From assembly GCA_023362775.1 (NCBI GenBank), contig JALMGJ010000003.1, forward strand, positions 179,525,725 to 179,589,724: DNA of 64,000 nucleotides, given 5' to 3'. Source of the stretch: Charina bottae (lineage: Eukaryota > Chordata > Lepidosauria > Squamata > Charinaidae). This document shows positions 23,236 through 33,075 of the stretch, piece by piece. The notes beneath the pieces were generated by a model. It was not told the origin of the DNA and searched no databases. It saw only the letters and a program-made list of their open reading frames with translations. Positions within the stretch are counted from its first letter, which is position 1. Each line of letters opens with the position of its first letter. Made by a program: the position numbers and the translations under genes.

Positions 23236-25272
23236 ATAATGGCCAAAAGCAAGATGGATGGTTCATGTAGTCATCAGGAACTGAGCTTGACTTAAATGAG
23301 ATTTTTCCTTTATAATTATGACTACTCATGCAATTCATTCAGCTACCCATACTTTAAAAGACTTTCATTCTATCAATAATAGCAATTCTATTATTAGATG
23401 CACAAGAGGCCACATGGTCTGCAAAAAAATTGATGTGCACTGTTTTAAACGATGTCATCTTATTATGCACAGTTTGAACTTCAATTCTAGGAGCATAATG
23501 TTAGCACTGATTGAATCTTTGTCTTTCTGACTTTTGATTCTAATGTGACATAGCAATTAAATGCAAAGCAGATCTGTATCAATTACCCTCCGGGATAAAC
23601 TTGTCTCTGAATTAGACATCAGCAGTCAGAACAATACAAAAACTCAGTGGCACAGTCATAGGTGAGGGTAATGAGTGAATGCAATTTGGTCCCACCACCC
23701 CCACTAAAGGGAAAGAAATCACATCTATACGGGGCTCTTCAAAACAATAAAGGAGATAAATGGAATTCTCCCCTTATGTGCCAGTTCAGGGAGGAAAGGA
23801 CAGAAAATTAGCTTTGTATAATAGATGGTGTACTTGGAATGTTACAGAACAGGCTGTAATAACTAGAGTAATTCCAGAGTAAGTTCTTCACAATTTGTTT
23901 CTGCTCTAGAAACTCAAGGAAACATTCAAAGCCTTTACATGATCCAGACGACGTATGCAGTAGCAAGGAATAAGGCTATTAATACCATCTTGCACAAAAT
24001 ATCAAACCCATCATTTAAATTTATCCAACCTAAATGGGATGACTTAATTGGCCTTTAGGCAGAACTATGTCTCTGTAAACAATTCAAGTTCTTTACTCCA
24101 AGCACTAGCGTTGACCAGATCATTGTTTGAATGTAACCTGCCTGCTAACACTTCAGTCTTGTTTTCACTTTCCTCTTGTTATTCACAAAATGGCAAGCTC
24201 TCCTTTCTTATTAAACCTTTTTTCTTTATTCTGAGAGTCTTGACAGTGACAAAAATGAATTGTCCTTTAGCTGATTAATATCTGCTTTAGGCAAGACTAA
24301 ATATTTTGAGGTATGACCTTTATAATTACTTGATCATTAATCATAATAATACTGCAAAAATAGTGAAATTATATCTTCAGAATGAAGAAGAAAACAATCC
24401 CATCCACAACATCCCATAATTTTATTCAGATCCAGTTAGCAAAATGTAGGGTTCAATATGGTGTAGCTAGAATTAATCTGCCCATCATCTTCCTTCTTTA
24501 GCAACTTTTGTCTTCCTAATTGTACTTCCCTCCTGCCCTTCCTGCTACATGACTTAGTAAAAAACAAATAGACCGCAACAAATATCAGTATAAGAACACC
24601 TACCACCAGGTCTTTCAGCATACTTTTGTTTTGTCAGGTTAAGTCTGCCCCAAGACTCTTATGCCATAATTCCAAGAGCTGAGAATTCAGATGGTTTGTT
24701 GTAAATTGCTAGAAAGTGATTTGTTGAAATTACCCTTCCACAATCTGGTACCCTCCATGTGTGTTAGAATTTAATGCCCATAAACCCTTTCTCAACTTGC
24801 TCAGTCAGCCATCTAAGCTGGCTAAGATTTACAGTAGTGGAAGTCCAACATGTCTGGAAAGCATCTGGTTTGGGAAGACTGATTTAATTTAATACTGTAC
24901 CAGAACTCTGCTTCCAGTTGTCCAAAGGCTTTCTTCCTCAAGAAAGAGGGTGGTGTCTTTTTCTATCTCACCCTTGGAGTGCTTTAAAAATTTCTTTAGA
25001 ATTGTTTTCGAGGTGCATTTGATCTTACTTTATTGTTGCAAAGTGGCAGATGCTGCTAATAGTGGTGTGGTTTTCCTTACCCAGCTTTTCATCATTCTCC
25101 CGGGCTGCCCACTTTTCTGGGTCTGAGAAAGGCCCAAGGGAGGAGTTCCCTCTTGGTGTCTTCCCTTTGGAGCAGAAGACTTCTGGAGAAATGAGTGTTC
25201 AGTGAAACAGTGGACAACCAGATACAAGGACCTCGTAACTATAGTAAATGCAAGAACTATGCATACTGTCAT
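23236..25272. other. no gene recognised
   Basis: AT-rich intergenic DNA with no repeat or gene recognised. Confidence 0.45.
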
Positions 25273-25391
25273 TTTTCTTCCTTTGGAAACAATTTCTTTT
25301 CCATCTCAAGAAAGGACAATGGTTGAAAGAAAAAGGTGGAAGAAGCTGTCAGAACAATTGTATGTTAAATGTTAACCAGCCTAGCTGAAAG
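25273..25391 (+). repeat. inverted repeat X, left arm
   Basis: 119 bp whose exact reverse complement lies at 26045-26163. The sequence is not a repeat family that I recognise. It belongs to the inverted-duplication cluster at 25.3-27.2 kb. Confidence 0.9.
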
Positions 25392-25937
25392 TCCTTGATG
25401 CAGATGCATTTTGAAAAAGAAAGAATTACCTTTTTCTTGTTAAAAGAGAATGATCATACGAGTGGGGCCAGCATCAAGGGTCAATGTGACAGGGTCCTTT
25501 CCCTGTAATCCAGCTCTTCCTCTCTGCAGTCACTAACAGTCCTTTTAAAGTACCCTGCTATGTGCAAAGGAAAACAGGCAGCAGTGAGTTGGAAGAGGGC
25601 AACAGAAACAGCCCAGAAACACTGTAAGCCTCAAACACATCTCTTCATCCCTACAGGTGAAAAAGTGGGTAGACCAATTGAAAGACCTTCAGGATTAACT
25701 TCAGCCAGCTGTATCAGTTATTCATAACTAATGCAGGGCAGAGAACTTCAGCTGCATTTTCCTTACCATTTCTATTCAATTTGATGAGATAATCTCTCTC
25801 AGATTTTTTTGGAAGGCAATTTTATTGAAATTCTCATGGGTGTTCTTGTACTAATCAGTTATAGAAAGTGGCCAAGGGGTGTGTGAAACTCTTCTGACTT
25901 TCACTGCAGAATCATCTTTCTTTCTATTATTTCTTTC
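25392..25937. other. spacer within inverted-repeat cluster
   Basis: Unique-looking 546-bp DNA between the X and Y blocks. No gene recognised. Confidence 0.45.
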
Positions 25938-26266
25938 TATTAGTGTCATCACTAAGTGAGAGTTCTGTTCCTGAGAAATTCAGAGAATTTCTTTGCACAC
26001 AAATCTAGTGTATAATTTTCAATGGCCATTTGTACCTAACTCTGCTTTCAGCTAGGCTGGTTAACATTTAACATACAATTGTTCTGACAGCTTCTTCCAC
26101 CTTTTTCTTTCAACCATTGTCCTTTCTTGAGATGGAAAAGAAATTGTTTCCAAAGGAAGAAAAGTTAGGTACAAATGGCTGTTGAAAACTATACACTAGA
26201 TTTGTGTGCAAAGAAGTTCTCTGAATTTCTCAGGAACAGGACTCTCACTTAGTGATGACACTAATA
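25938..26266. repeat. inverted repeat Y flanking inverted X copy
   Basis: Y (25938-26040) and its inverted copy (26164-26266) match over about 103 bp with roughly five differences. They flank the inverted X copy (26045-26163) almost without spacing. The block Y-X'-Y' is therefore a large hairpin with X' in the loop. Confidence 0.88.
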
Positions 26267-26324
26267 CCACCTGAGACGTGAGCCAGGGCCACTGCTTTCT
26301 AGGGTCAAAATTCTGTGTGGAAAG

Positions 26325-26470
26325 GTTTAATGAAGCAAGGTTGGCAGGCTTTCAGTGGGCTTATCTATGCAGCATTACATAAATACCAAGATTAATGACA
26401 TAACCCCGGGAAAAATGTTTCAGAGATTTCTAATGCTATCTAGCAATTATATGCTGAGAAACATTGGGGG
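26325..26470 (+). repeat. inverted repeat Z, left arm
   Basis: 146 bp matching the reverse complement of 27063-27208 with one difference. It starts GTTTAATGAAGC and ends at a G-run beside the Sauria SINE. Confidence 0.92.
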
Positions 26471-26474
26471 TAAA

Positions 26475-26803
26475 GAAGGGGCGCGGTGGCTCAGTGGTTA
26501 AGACACCAGGCTTGTCGATTGGAAGGTTGCAAGTTCGGAGGTTCAAGAACTTAGCGCTGTGTGACGGAGTGAGCTCCCGCACTCACCCCAGCTCTTGCCA
26601 ACCTAGCAATTCGAAAGCATGCAAATGCAAGTAGATAAATAGGTACCACTTCGATGGGAAGGTAACAGCGTTCCGTGTGCGTCATGCCGGCCACATGACC
26701 GCAGAAGCATCTTTGGACAATGCTGGCTCTTCAGCTAACAAACGGAGATGAGCACCGGCCCCTAGAGTCGGACACGACTCTGTGTGGGAACCTTTACCTT
26801 TTA
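26475..26803 (+). mobile_element. Sauria-type tRNA-derived SINE
   Basis: Starts GGGGCGCGGTGGCTCAGTGG, with an A box in TGGCTCAGTGGTTAAG and a B-box-like GGTTCAAGAAC. The body has CAACCTAGCAATTCGAAAGC, GTAGATAAATAGGTACC, GGCCACATGACC and GAGTCGGACACGACTC, and it ends GGGAACCTTTACCTTTTA. This order is that of Sauria SINEs, found in squamates, which are mobilised by BovB-type LINEs. It sits between the arms of inverted repeat Z. Confidence 0.92.
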
Positions 26804-27062
26804 CTGCTATAATGAACTTTAAAAGACAGAAGAATAATGTGCAACAATAAGAGCACCAACGATAATTACTTATGCCTTGGCTTCATCTGTGGCAATATAG
26901 CTATACTACTGCATGCCATCAAATGTCGTAATGTGTGCTTATCTTCTTAACATTGGTGTTTACTTTTAAATGCACGAACAACAGAAGTTTGGTACAATGA
27001 GACTGACAAATATCTTAATGCACTCAATGATAAATATTAATAGTACTCCAACACAGCCTTTT

Positions 27063-27208
27063 CCCCCAATGTTTCTCAGCATATAATTGCTAGATAGCAT
27101 TAGAAATCTCTGAAACATTTTTCCCGGGGTTATGTCATTAGTCTTGGTATTTATGTAATGCTGCATAGATAAGCCCACTGAAAGCCTGCCAACCTTGCTT
27201 CATTAAAC
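27063..27208 (-). repeat. inverted repeat Z, right arm
   Basis: Reverse complement of 26325-26470, 145 of 146 identical by eye. The 592-bp spacer holds the SINE plus 259 bp of unrecognised DNA. Confidence 0.92.
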
Positions 27209-27948
27209 TGCTGGGCCTCTGCTGAAAGCATATATGCTTATTGGCAGCCAAGAAATCTCTTTTGACTATCATCTGCTGGTGACCTTGCTCCTAAATAATT
27301 GTTCTAGCACTGCTATGGAAATAGCACTTGGGGTGGGGAAGCCCCATTATTGCATCACCACAGGGCTTTTTCTTTTTCATACATTCTTAACTCAAAGAGT
27401 TAAGCATCAAAAGAAAACTCAAAGATTCTCCAAAATAAAAAAGAAACTAAACAAAAATTTCCTCCTACTTTGTATTAATCTCCTGCTCTTTATATAGTTG
27501 CCTAGTTCTGTTCTTTAGTTTTAGTTCAAACATATTTCTGCCATTTCTAAAAAGCCATTGAGCAAAATATCTGTCTACAAGGAAGAGGGAAGGATGAGTA
27601 TTCTTTTGGTATATTAGTGTGAGAGTTCTCACATAGTCAGTTGTGCCCAACACCAGAAGACACAAATGGAAAACAGGCCTCCTGGCCCAAAGAGAGGGCT
27701 GTCCAGCTCATTGCATAGCTCACTGAATGAAAAAGAAAGGTGCAAGAATTTGAACACCAACCTCACTATAAATAGAGCTTGCATTTAATACACAGCAGTT
27801 GCTGAAATCCTTTCATATTGGCCTCTTAACAATTCTACAATAAAACTACTGATCACAAGTTCCTGGATACTTATGTGCCTGCTTAATCTCCTAGCCTGCT
27901 AGGAGAAGCCTGACAGATTCAGGTAGCTCTTTGTTGGTTTTGAGGAAA
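27209..27948. other. no gene recognised
   Basis: AT-rich intergenic DNA with nothing recognised. Confidence 0.45.
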
Positions 27949-28318
27949 TTGATTGATTGATTGATTGATTGATTATGTGCCATCAAGTCATTTTCAACTT
28001 CTAGCGACCACATTTTCTCTATGACGATCTATCCTTAATCTGTTATTTCAAGTCTCCCAATGGTCCACTCATTGCCACCGTAACTGAGTCCATCCACCTT
28101 GTTGCTGGTCGTCCTCTTCTCTTTCCTTCTCCCTTTCCCAGCATTAGAGCCTTCTCTAGAGAGCTGAGTCTTTGCATATTGTGTCCGAAGTAGAATAATT
28201 TGAGCCTGATCATTTGTGCCTCGAGTGAGAACTCTGGATTGATTTGTTCAATGATCCATTGGTTTCTTTTCTTGGCTCTATTGTATTCTCAGGAATCAGC
28301 AACACCAAAGTTCAAAGG
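27949..28318 (-). mobile_element. RTE-lineage LINE, 3' part (split by copia)
   Basis: Starts on plus with GATT repeats (the (AATC)n tail of a minus-strand element). The C-terminal coding region follows, degraded. It is the same lineage as 18751-21398. It stops at the AAAGG target duplication of the copia element at 28314-28318 and resumes at 33076. Confidence 0.85.
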
Positions 28319-28778
28319 TGTCAGAGGGAGCGCGGATAGAGCGGCCTGCCTCTCTCCTAGGCACCAGTGATCCACGTACTATGCAGTAAATAGACTCCAA
28401 ACAGAAGTTATATCAAATATCCTATTTACTTTATATACATACGTATTTACAGATCACTTCCACAAGTAACAAATGATACACCATCAACGATACAGCTTTC
28501 ACGAGGTAAAATGGGAATAATGGGAAATGAGAATGTCTCTGCATATATAGTGAACCTGACCAATCACATTATAGGTCACTCTCGTTATTCACCACACCCA
28601 ACCTAACTCTAAGCACCTGTTGAATGAGTCACACATGACACATCATTCCTACAACAATGGCTGCTAATGGGTGACTGTGCAGAATATTTCACCTTTTACC
28701 TAGATATCAAGCCTCTCTGTATATTGGCTGTTGTGGGTCTTCCGGGCTGTGTGGCCGTGTTCTGGAAGTTGTGGTTCC

Positions 28779-28814
28779 TAACGTTTCGCCAGCATCTGTG
28801 GCCAGCATCTTCAG
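28779..28814 (-). ncRNA. hammerhead-like motif, left arm
   Basis: Exact inverted copy of the motif at 28833-28868, in the opposite arm of the palindrome. Confidence 0.5.
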
Positions 28815-28832
28815 AGGGCATCTTCCTGCCCT

Positions 28833-28868
28833 CTGAAGATGCTGGCCACAGATGCTGGCGAAACGTTA
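28833..28868 (+). ncRNA. hammerhead-like motif, right arm
   Basis: CTGAAGA (28833-28839), a possible stem II GCCA/TGGC around CAGATGC, then GAAACGTTA. The spacing between the CUGANGA box and this short stem is longer than in the other copies, so the fold is less certain. Confidence 0.5.
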
Positions 28869-29012
28869 GGAACCACAACTTCCAGAACACGGCCACACAG
28901 CCCGGAAGACCCACAACAGCCATTGAACTCCGGCCGTGAAAGCCTTCGACAATACACCTCTCTGTATAATTTATATCTAGAAGTAAATTCCTGGGTTTAT
29001 CAAACCCCAACA

Positions 29013-29023
29013 CCCCTTCAATT
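29013..29023 (-). promoter_or_regulatory. copia polypurine tract
   Basis: On minus, ATTGAAGGGG immediately precedes the 3' LTR (TGTTGGGG). This position and composition suit the plus-strand primer. It is short. Confidence 0.65.
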
Positions 29024-29069
29024 TACAATAGATATTACATTCAATTGTACAGAATAGAAGACATACACA

Positions 29070-29372
29070 TTTGAGATATACACATCCTATGTCTATCTAT
29101 GCTTAGAGGCTTTGTCATCACATCTGCTACGTTACACTCAGATGGACAATATTGCAAATCAATACAATACAATAAACCTCCAATTATTGACCGATCACAT
29201 ATTCTTGATCACATGAAGTTTGTTCATCGTCTCCAATCTCTGTCATGACAAAATCTGTTGTCATCGGGGTTGAAACTTCTTTACACTGTTCCATATTGTT
29301 CTCTCTTAGCAGTGCTTCAATTTTCTTCCGCTGCTCTAGAACATAACCCCCATCAACCTTCTGAATACCCAT
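29070..29372 (-). pseudogene. copia RT end and RNase H remnant
   Basis: The frame at 29184-29372 reads NYLGMGIQKVDGGYVLEQRKK-type sequence (just before its Met) through EALLRENNMEQCKEVSTPM to QEYVIGQ and a stop. Just downstream, in another frame at about 29075-29160, IDLQYCPSECNVADVMTKPL is the end of a copia RNase H. The RNase H body that should lie between YVIGQ and IDLQYCP is absent, so an internal deletion removed most of this domain. Confidence 0.8.
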
Positions 29373-29390
29373 TCCTAGGTAATTCTTAAT

Positions 29391-30722
29391 TTATCCCAGA
29401 TCTTTGACATCAAAGTGCTGTTTCAGATTTTCAGTAAATTCAATTACCCTGCTTTGATCTTTCGCTATAAGACACAAATCGTCTACAAAAATCAAAAGCA
29501 AAATCTGTTCATCGTTTTCACATTGCTTTACATACAGACATGGGTCAGCTATACTACACTTGAATCCCATTCTTTGTAATTCCTTATCTAACCTAAGATT
29601 CCAGCAACGTGCCGACTGCTTGAGTCCATACAACGCTTTCTGCAACTTGTATACCCTTCCTGCAATCTTTGATTCATACCCTGGGGCTTCAATCATATAG
29701 ATCTCTTCATTCAAATCAGCATGCAAATATGCTGTTGTGATATCATAATGCTGTACTACACAATTCCCAGCTGCTGCCATTGCTAAGGCAAACCTAAATG
29801 TCTCCCCTCTTAGCGTTGGTGCAAAAACTTCATCATAAGTCTGATTCTTTATCGGGGAAAATCCTTGTGCTACCAACCTAGCCTTATACTGAATATCACC
29901 ATTCACTAAGGTTTTCTTCTTATACACCCATCTACAGCCTACTGCTCTATGCCCCTCAGGCAGCCTAGTAGATTTGAAAACCTTATGAGAATTAATGGCT
30001 TTCATTTCCACATCCATAGCAGCTTTCCATCTACTCTGCTCGTGTTGTGGCAACTTCAATACGTCCTTGTAATTACGAGGTTCATAATCAATGAAACACA
30101 CTTTTACATCACCTGGTGTATAACGCTGAGGTGGTATGCCCTTGTTAACTCTCTCAGATCTGCGCAATACTGTAGCATCCTGCATCATTGGCACACTAGG
30201 AGTTAATTCCTCTTCCTTCTTAATCACATCAGTAGCCTCTCTCCGCTCTGAAAACTCAAAACGTCCCTGACTAGGAAGATAAACCTCACTGCTCCCGTGT
30301 AATCTCTGCCAATTGCTATGCTCACTAAAACTTGCTGATCTAGAAATAACAACTTTCCTGCCATCAGTGAACCTATATCCCTTGGTCCCTGGCTCATACC
30401 CCACAAACGTCATCTTCTGTGCTTTTGCCTGTCCCTTCCTACGTACCTCCTTATGCACGTGAACATAGGCAGTGCACCCAAACACCTTCAAATGAGCTAA
30501 TGGTGGCTTCTTGCAATATAACATATAATATGGAGTTTGGTTTACAGATACACTCCATAACCTGTTAATTAAATAATTAGCAGTTAATATTGCCTCTCCC
30601 CAGTATCCTCTTGATAACCCTGAGTCAGCAATGAGTGAATCCTTCACTGTCTGCAATGCCAAATTCCTACGTTCAGCCACGCCATTCTCAGCTGAACTAT
30701 GTGGGTTAGTTCTCCTATGCAC
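29391..30722 (-). pseudogene. copia integrase C-terminal part and reverse transcriptase
   Basis: 443 residues. The N-terminal part carries the end of the integrase core: SSAENGVAERRN with the catalytic Glu region, then YWGEAILTANYLINRLW. The RT follows, with WKAAMDVEMKAINSHKVF, GCRWVYKKK, YKARLVAQGFS, HYDITTAYLHADLNEEIYM, LYGLKQSARCWN and LLLIFVDDLCLIA. FVDD, the copia RT active site, lies near 29475-29490. The frame begins in a different phase from the upstream gag-integrase frame, so a frameshift near 30720 separates them. It ends at a stop after KDLG. Confidence 0.92.
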
Positions 30723-32356
30723 ATTGCCCCTTCTACGGACCCACTCAGAAACTCTGTACCCCGGTCAGTTTGTAAACTACACACTTTTGTGCTATACCTA
30801 CGTTCCACAAACTGCACCCAGTTCCTAAACTTTTCAAATGTTTGACTTTTAGCTTTCAATAGGTAACAGAACCCAAATCTAGTGTAATCATCTACAATGA
30901 CTAAAACATATTTAGCACCCCCTATTGAAGTTGGTAATGGACCAATTAAGTCAGCGTGAACTAATTCAAAACATTTATGTGACTTCCTATCACTGAATTT
31001 GCTCACAGGAAACACCTTTGACTTTGCAACCTTACAAGCTGTGCAATCCAAATACACTTGGCACTTTTTCAATTCCATTCCAGAACTTGCTTCTGACATC
31101 TTTTCAATCACTTTGAAACTCGGATGCCCAAGCCTTCTGTGCCACAGGTGCGCACATGAATCATGTGTTGGCTTATTAATTGTAGCTAAACCATGATAGC
31201 TGCTGCTTGTCCTGGCTTGTACAATTTCATATAAATTGTTCTGCAAAATACCTTTGCCACAAACATTGTTATCTTTCATAACAATACATTCATTATTACC
31301 AAACTGTACAGTATAACCCTGTTTATCCAATTGTGACACACTAATTACATTGTACTCCAGTTCAGGTACACACAACATTGATAATTCAATATTTAACCCT
31401 GGTACATATACAAATCCCGTACCAGTCACAGATGCAATGCTTCCATTAGCTAAAATAACATGATCTCTATCAGCCTGCTTAAAACTCTTAAACATCTGTC
31501 TGTTACTCCCTATATGCTGACAAGCCCCACTGTCAAGTAAAAATGGTCCCTTTAAATCTTGTTCTACACTTGAACTAATTAAAGACAGCTGTGCAGCTTC
31601 TCCCGGCTTGGAAATTTTCAGCTTAGCCTTTGGCTTCCGTTTCTTATCACAATGTTTCAACAAATGCCTTTGCGACCCACAGTTAAAACATTTTCGTACA
31701 TACAAAACATTCTCAGACTTATCAGAATATTCCTGAACAGAAACACTGTTTTGCTTAGACCTAATTACGTTAGAACACTGCTTCCTTCTTTGCTCTTCTT
31801 CTAAAAGCCTGCTAGATAAGTATCTTATAGTTAAATCTTCCTCAGATAACGAACCAAAGCTAATTGCCAAAGTATCCCACGTTTCATTTAGAGAACTGAG
31901 AATTATATACACTTTGTTAGCTTCTGTAAATTGCATATCTTTCTGAGCCAACTCCTGGAACAACCCTGTCATATAATGCAGGTGATCCCTTATATTATCA
32001 GATACCCCTAATCTAGCATGATAAAGTTTCCGTGTCAGTAAAACCTTACATAACGGTGAGCTTCTTAGATAAACATTCTTTAAAGCTTCCCAACACTTAT
32101 AGGCTAACTGACAGTCTCTAACATAACACAATTGGCTATCTTCCAGACATAAAATTATGCTTGCCAATGCTCTCTCGTCCTTTAGAGCAACTTCTTCATC
32201 TTCCAGGTCTGGTTCAGGGCAAAGTACACTCCTCCAAAGCCCTTCACGCCGAAGATACATTTCCATTTTATATGACCATGACGAATAATTACTGTCATTC
32301 AGTCTTTCCAGAGGAAAACCTCCCCCGACTGCCGGCAACATCTTCGCTGTGCTCAT
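30644..32356 (-). pseudogene. copia gag, protease and integrase N-terminal part
   Basis: 570 residues in element orientation. Gag comes first: LERLNDSNYSSWSYKMEMYL near residue 17 and a CCHC knuckle CFNCGSQRHLLKHC near 31650-31690. Next is the aspartic protease LLDSGACQHIG near 31510-31540. The integrase follows with a HHCC zinc region (LWHRRLGHP, then CTACK) and the core with ADLIGPL, VDDYTRFG and LQTDRGTEF. The last 25 residues or so are frame-shifted copia sequence. The chosen start Met (MSTAKMLPAVGG) follows a 254-bp leader after the primer site. Confidence 0.92.
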
Positions 32357-32610
32357 CTGTCTTCAGCCCCTTCTGGGCAGACATCGATGTTTAAAGACAC
32401 AGACCTTATCAGATTGTCCTCCAGCTGCAAAACAAGCGTAGGAGAAAAAACACACACGGAGGCACGGAACCTGTTAAAGCTCCAAATCACTCCAAATAGC
32501 CACACGACTCCTGGATAGGCCTCCAAAGCTTCCAGCTCACAGACTGCACATGATCCACCGATCCACAGCCAGTGCAAAGCCTTCCGTCGTCTATGGCTTC
32601 TCCGTCGCCT

Positions 32611-32625
32611 CTGGGCCCATAACCC
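32611..32625 (-). promoter_or_regulatory. copia primer binding site, initiator tRNA-Met type
   Basis: Directly inside the 5' LTR the plus strand reads CTGGGCCCATAACCC, the anticodon-arm sequence of animal initiator tRNA-Met. The minus (element) strand is complementary to it. Drosophila copia uses an internal (half) initiator tRNA-Met fragment for priming, and this fits that mode instead of 3'-CCA priming. Confidence 0.88.
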
Positions 32626-33075
32626 TGTCAGAGGGAGCGCGGATAGAGCGGCCTGCCTCTCTCCTAGGCACCAGTGATCCACGTACTATGCAGTAAATAG
32701 ACTCCAAACAGAAGTTATATCAAATATCCTATTTACTTTATATACATACGTATTTACAGATCACTTCCACAAGTAACAAATGATACACCATCAACGATAC
32801 AGCTTTCACGAGGTAAAATGGGAATAATGGGAAATGAGAATGTCTCTGCATATATAGTGAACCTGACCAATCACATTATAGGTCACTCTCGTTATTCACC
32901 ACACCCAACCTAACTCTAAGCACCTGTTGAATGAGTCACACATGACACATCATTCCTACAACAATGGCTGCTAATTGGGTGACTGTGCAGAATATTTCAC
33001 CTTTTACCTAGATATCAAGCCTCTCTGTATAATTTATATCTAGAAGTAAATTCCTGGGTTTATCAAACCCCAACA
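32626..33075 (-). repeat. copia 5' LTR
   Basis: 450 bp, TG..CA ends, intact and without the PLE insertion. It differs from the other LTR by one extra T near 32974. Confidence 0.95.

Larger units (their letters stand above)
28723..28956 (+). mobile_element. palindromic Penelope-like (hammerhead) insertion in the LTR
   Basis: A 234-bp insertion absent from the other LTR. It is flanked by CCTCTCTGTAT at 28712-28722 and 28957-28967. Arms 28725-28820 and 28827-28922 are perfect reverse complements over 96 bp with a 6-base centre. The right arm continues into TGAACTCCGGCCGTGAAAGC and TTCGACAAT. Each arm carries a hammerhead-like motif. The structure matches a PLE 3' end joined to its inverted copy. 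PLE origin is inferred from the motif, foldback form and TSD length. Confidence 0.85.
28319..29012 (-). repeat. copia 3' LTR carrying a PLE insertion
   Basis: The downstream LTR in element orientation: 450-bp LTR sequence plus a 234-bp insertion at 28723-28956 and its 11-bp target duplication. Ends TGTCAGAGGG and CCCCAACA on plus. Confidence 0.95.
28319..33075 (-). mobile_element. Ty1/copia LTR retrotransposon
   Basis: A complete-ended minus-strand element: LTRs at 28319-29012 and 32626-33075, TG..CA ends, and a 5-bp duplication AAAGG at 28314-28318 and 33076-33080. Apart from a 234-bp PLE insertion plus its TSD and a one-base indel, the LTRs look identical, so insertion was recent. The domain order gag, zinc knuckle, protease, integrase, RT is that of Ty1/copia (integrase before RT). 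The RNase H is largely deleted, and frameshift and stop breaks occur, so it cannot move by itself. It lies inside an RTE LINE. Confidence 0.96.

Noticed and set aside
26475..26560. A tRNA gene
   Set aside because: A and B boxes are present but they head a Sauria SINE, and no clean cloverleaf with acceptor stem follows.
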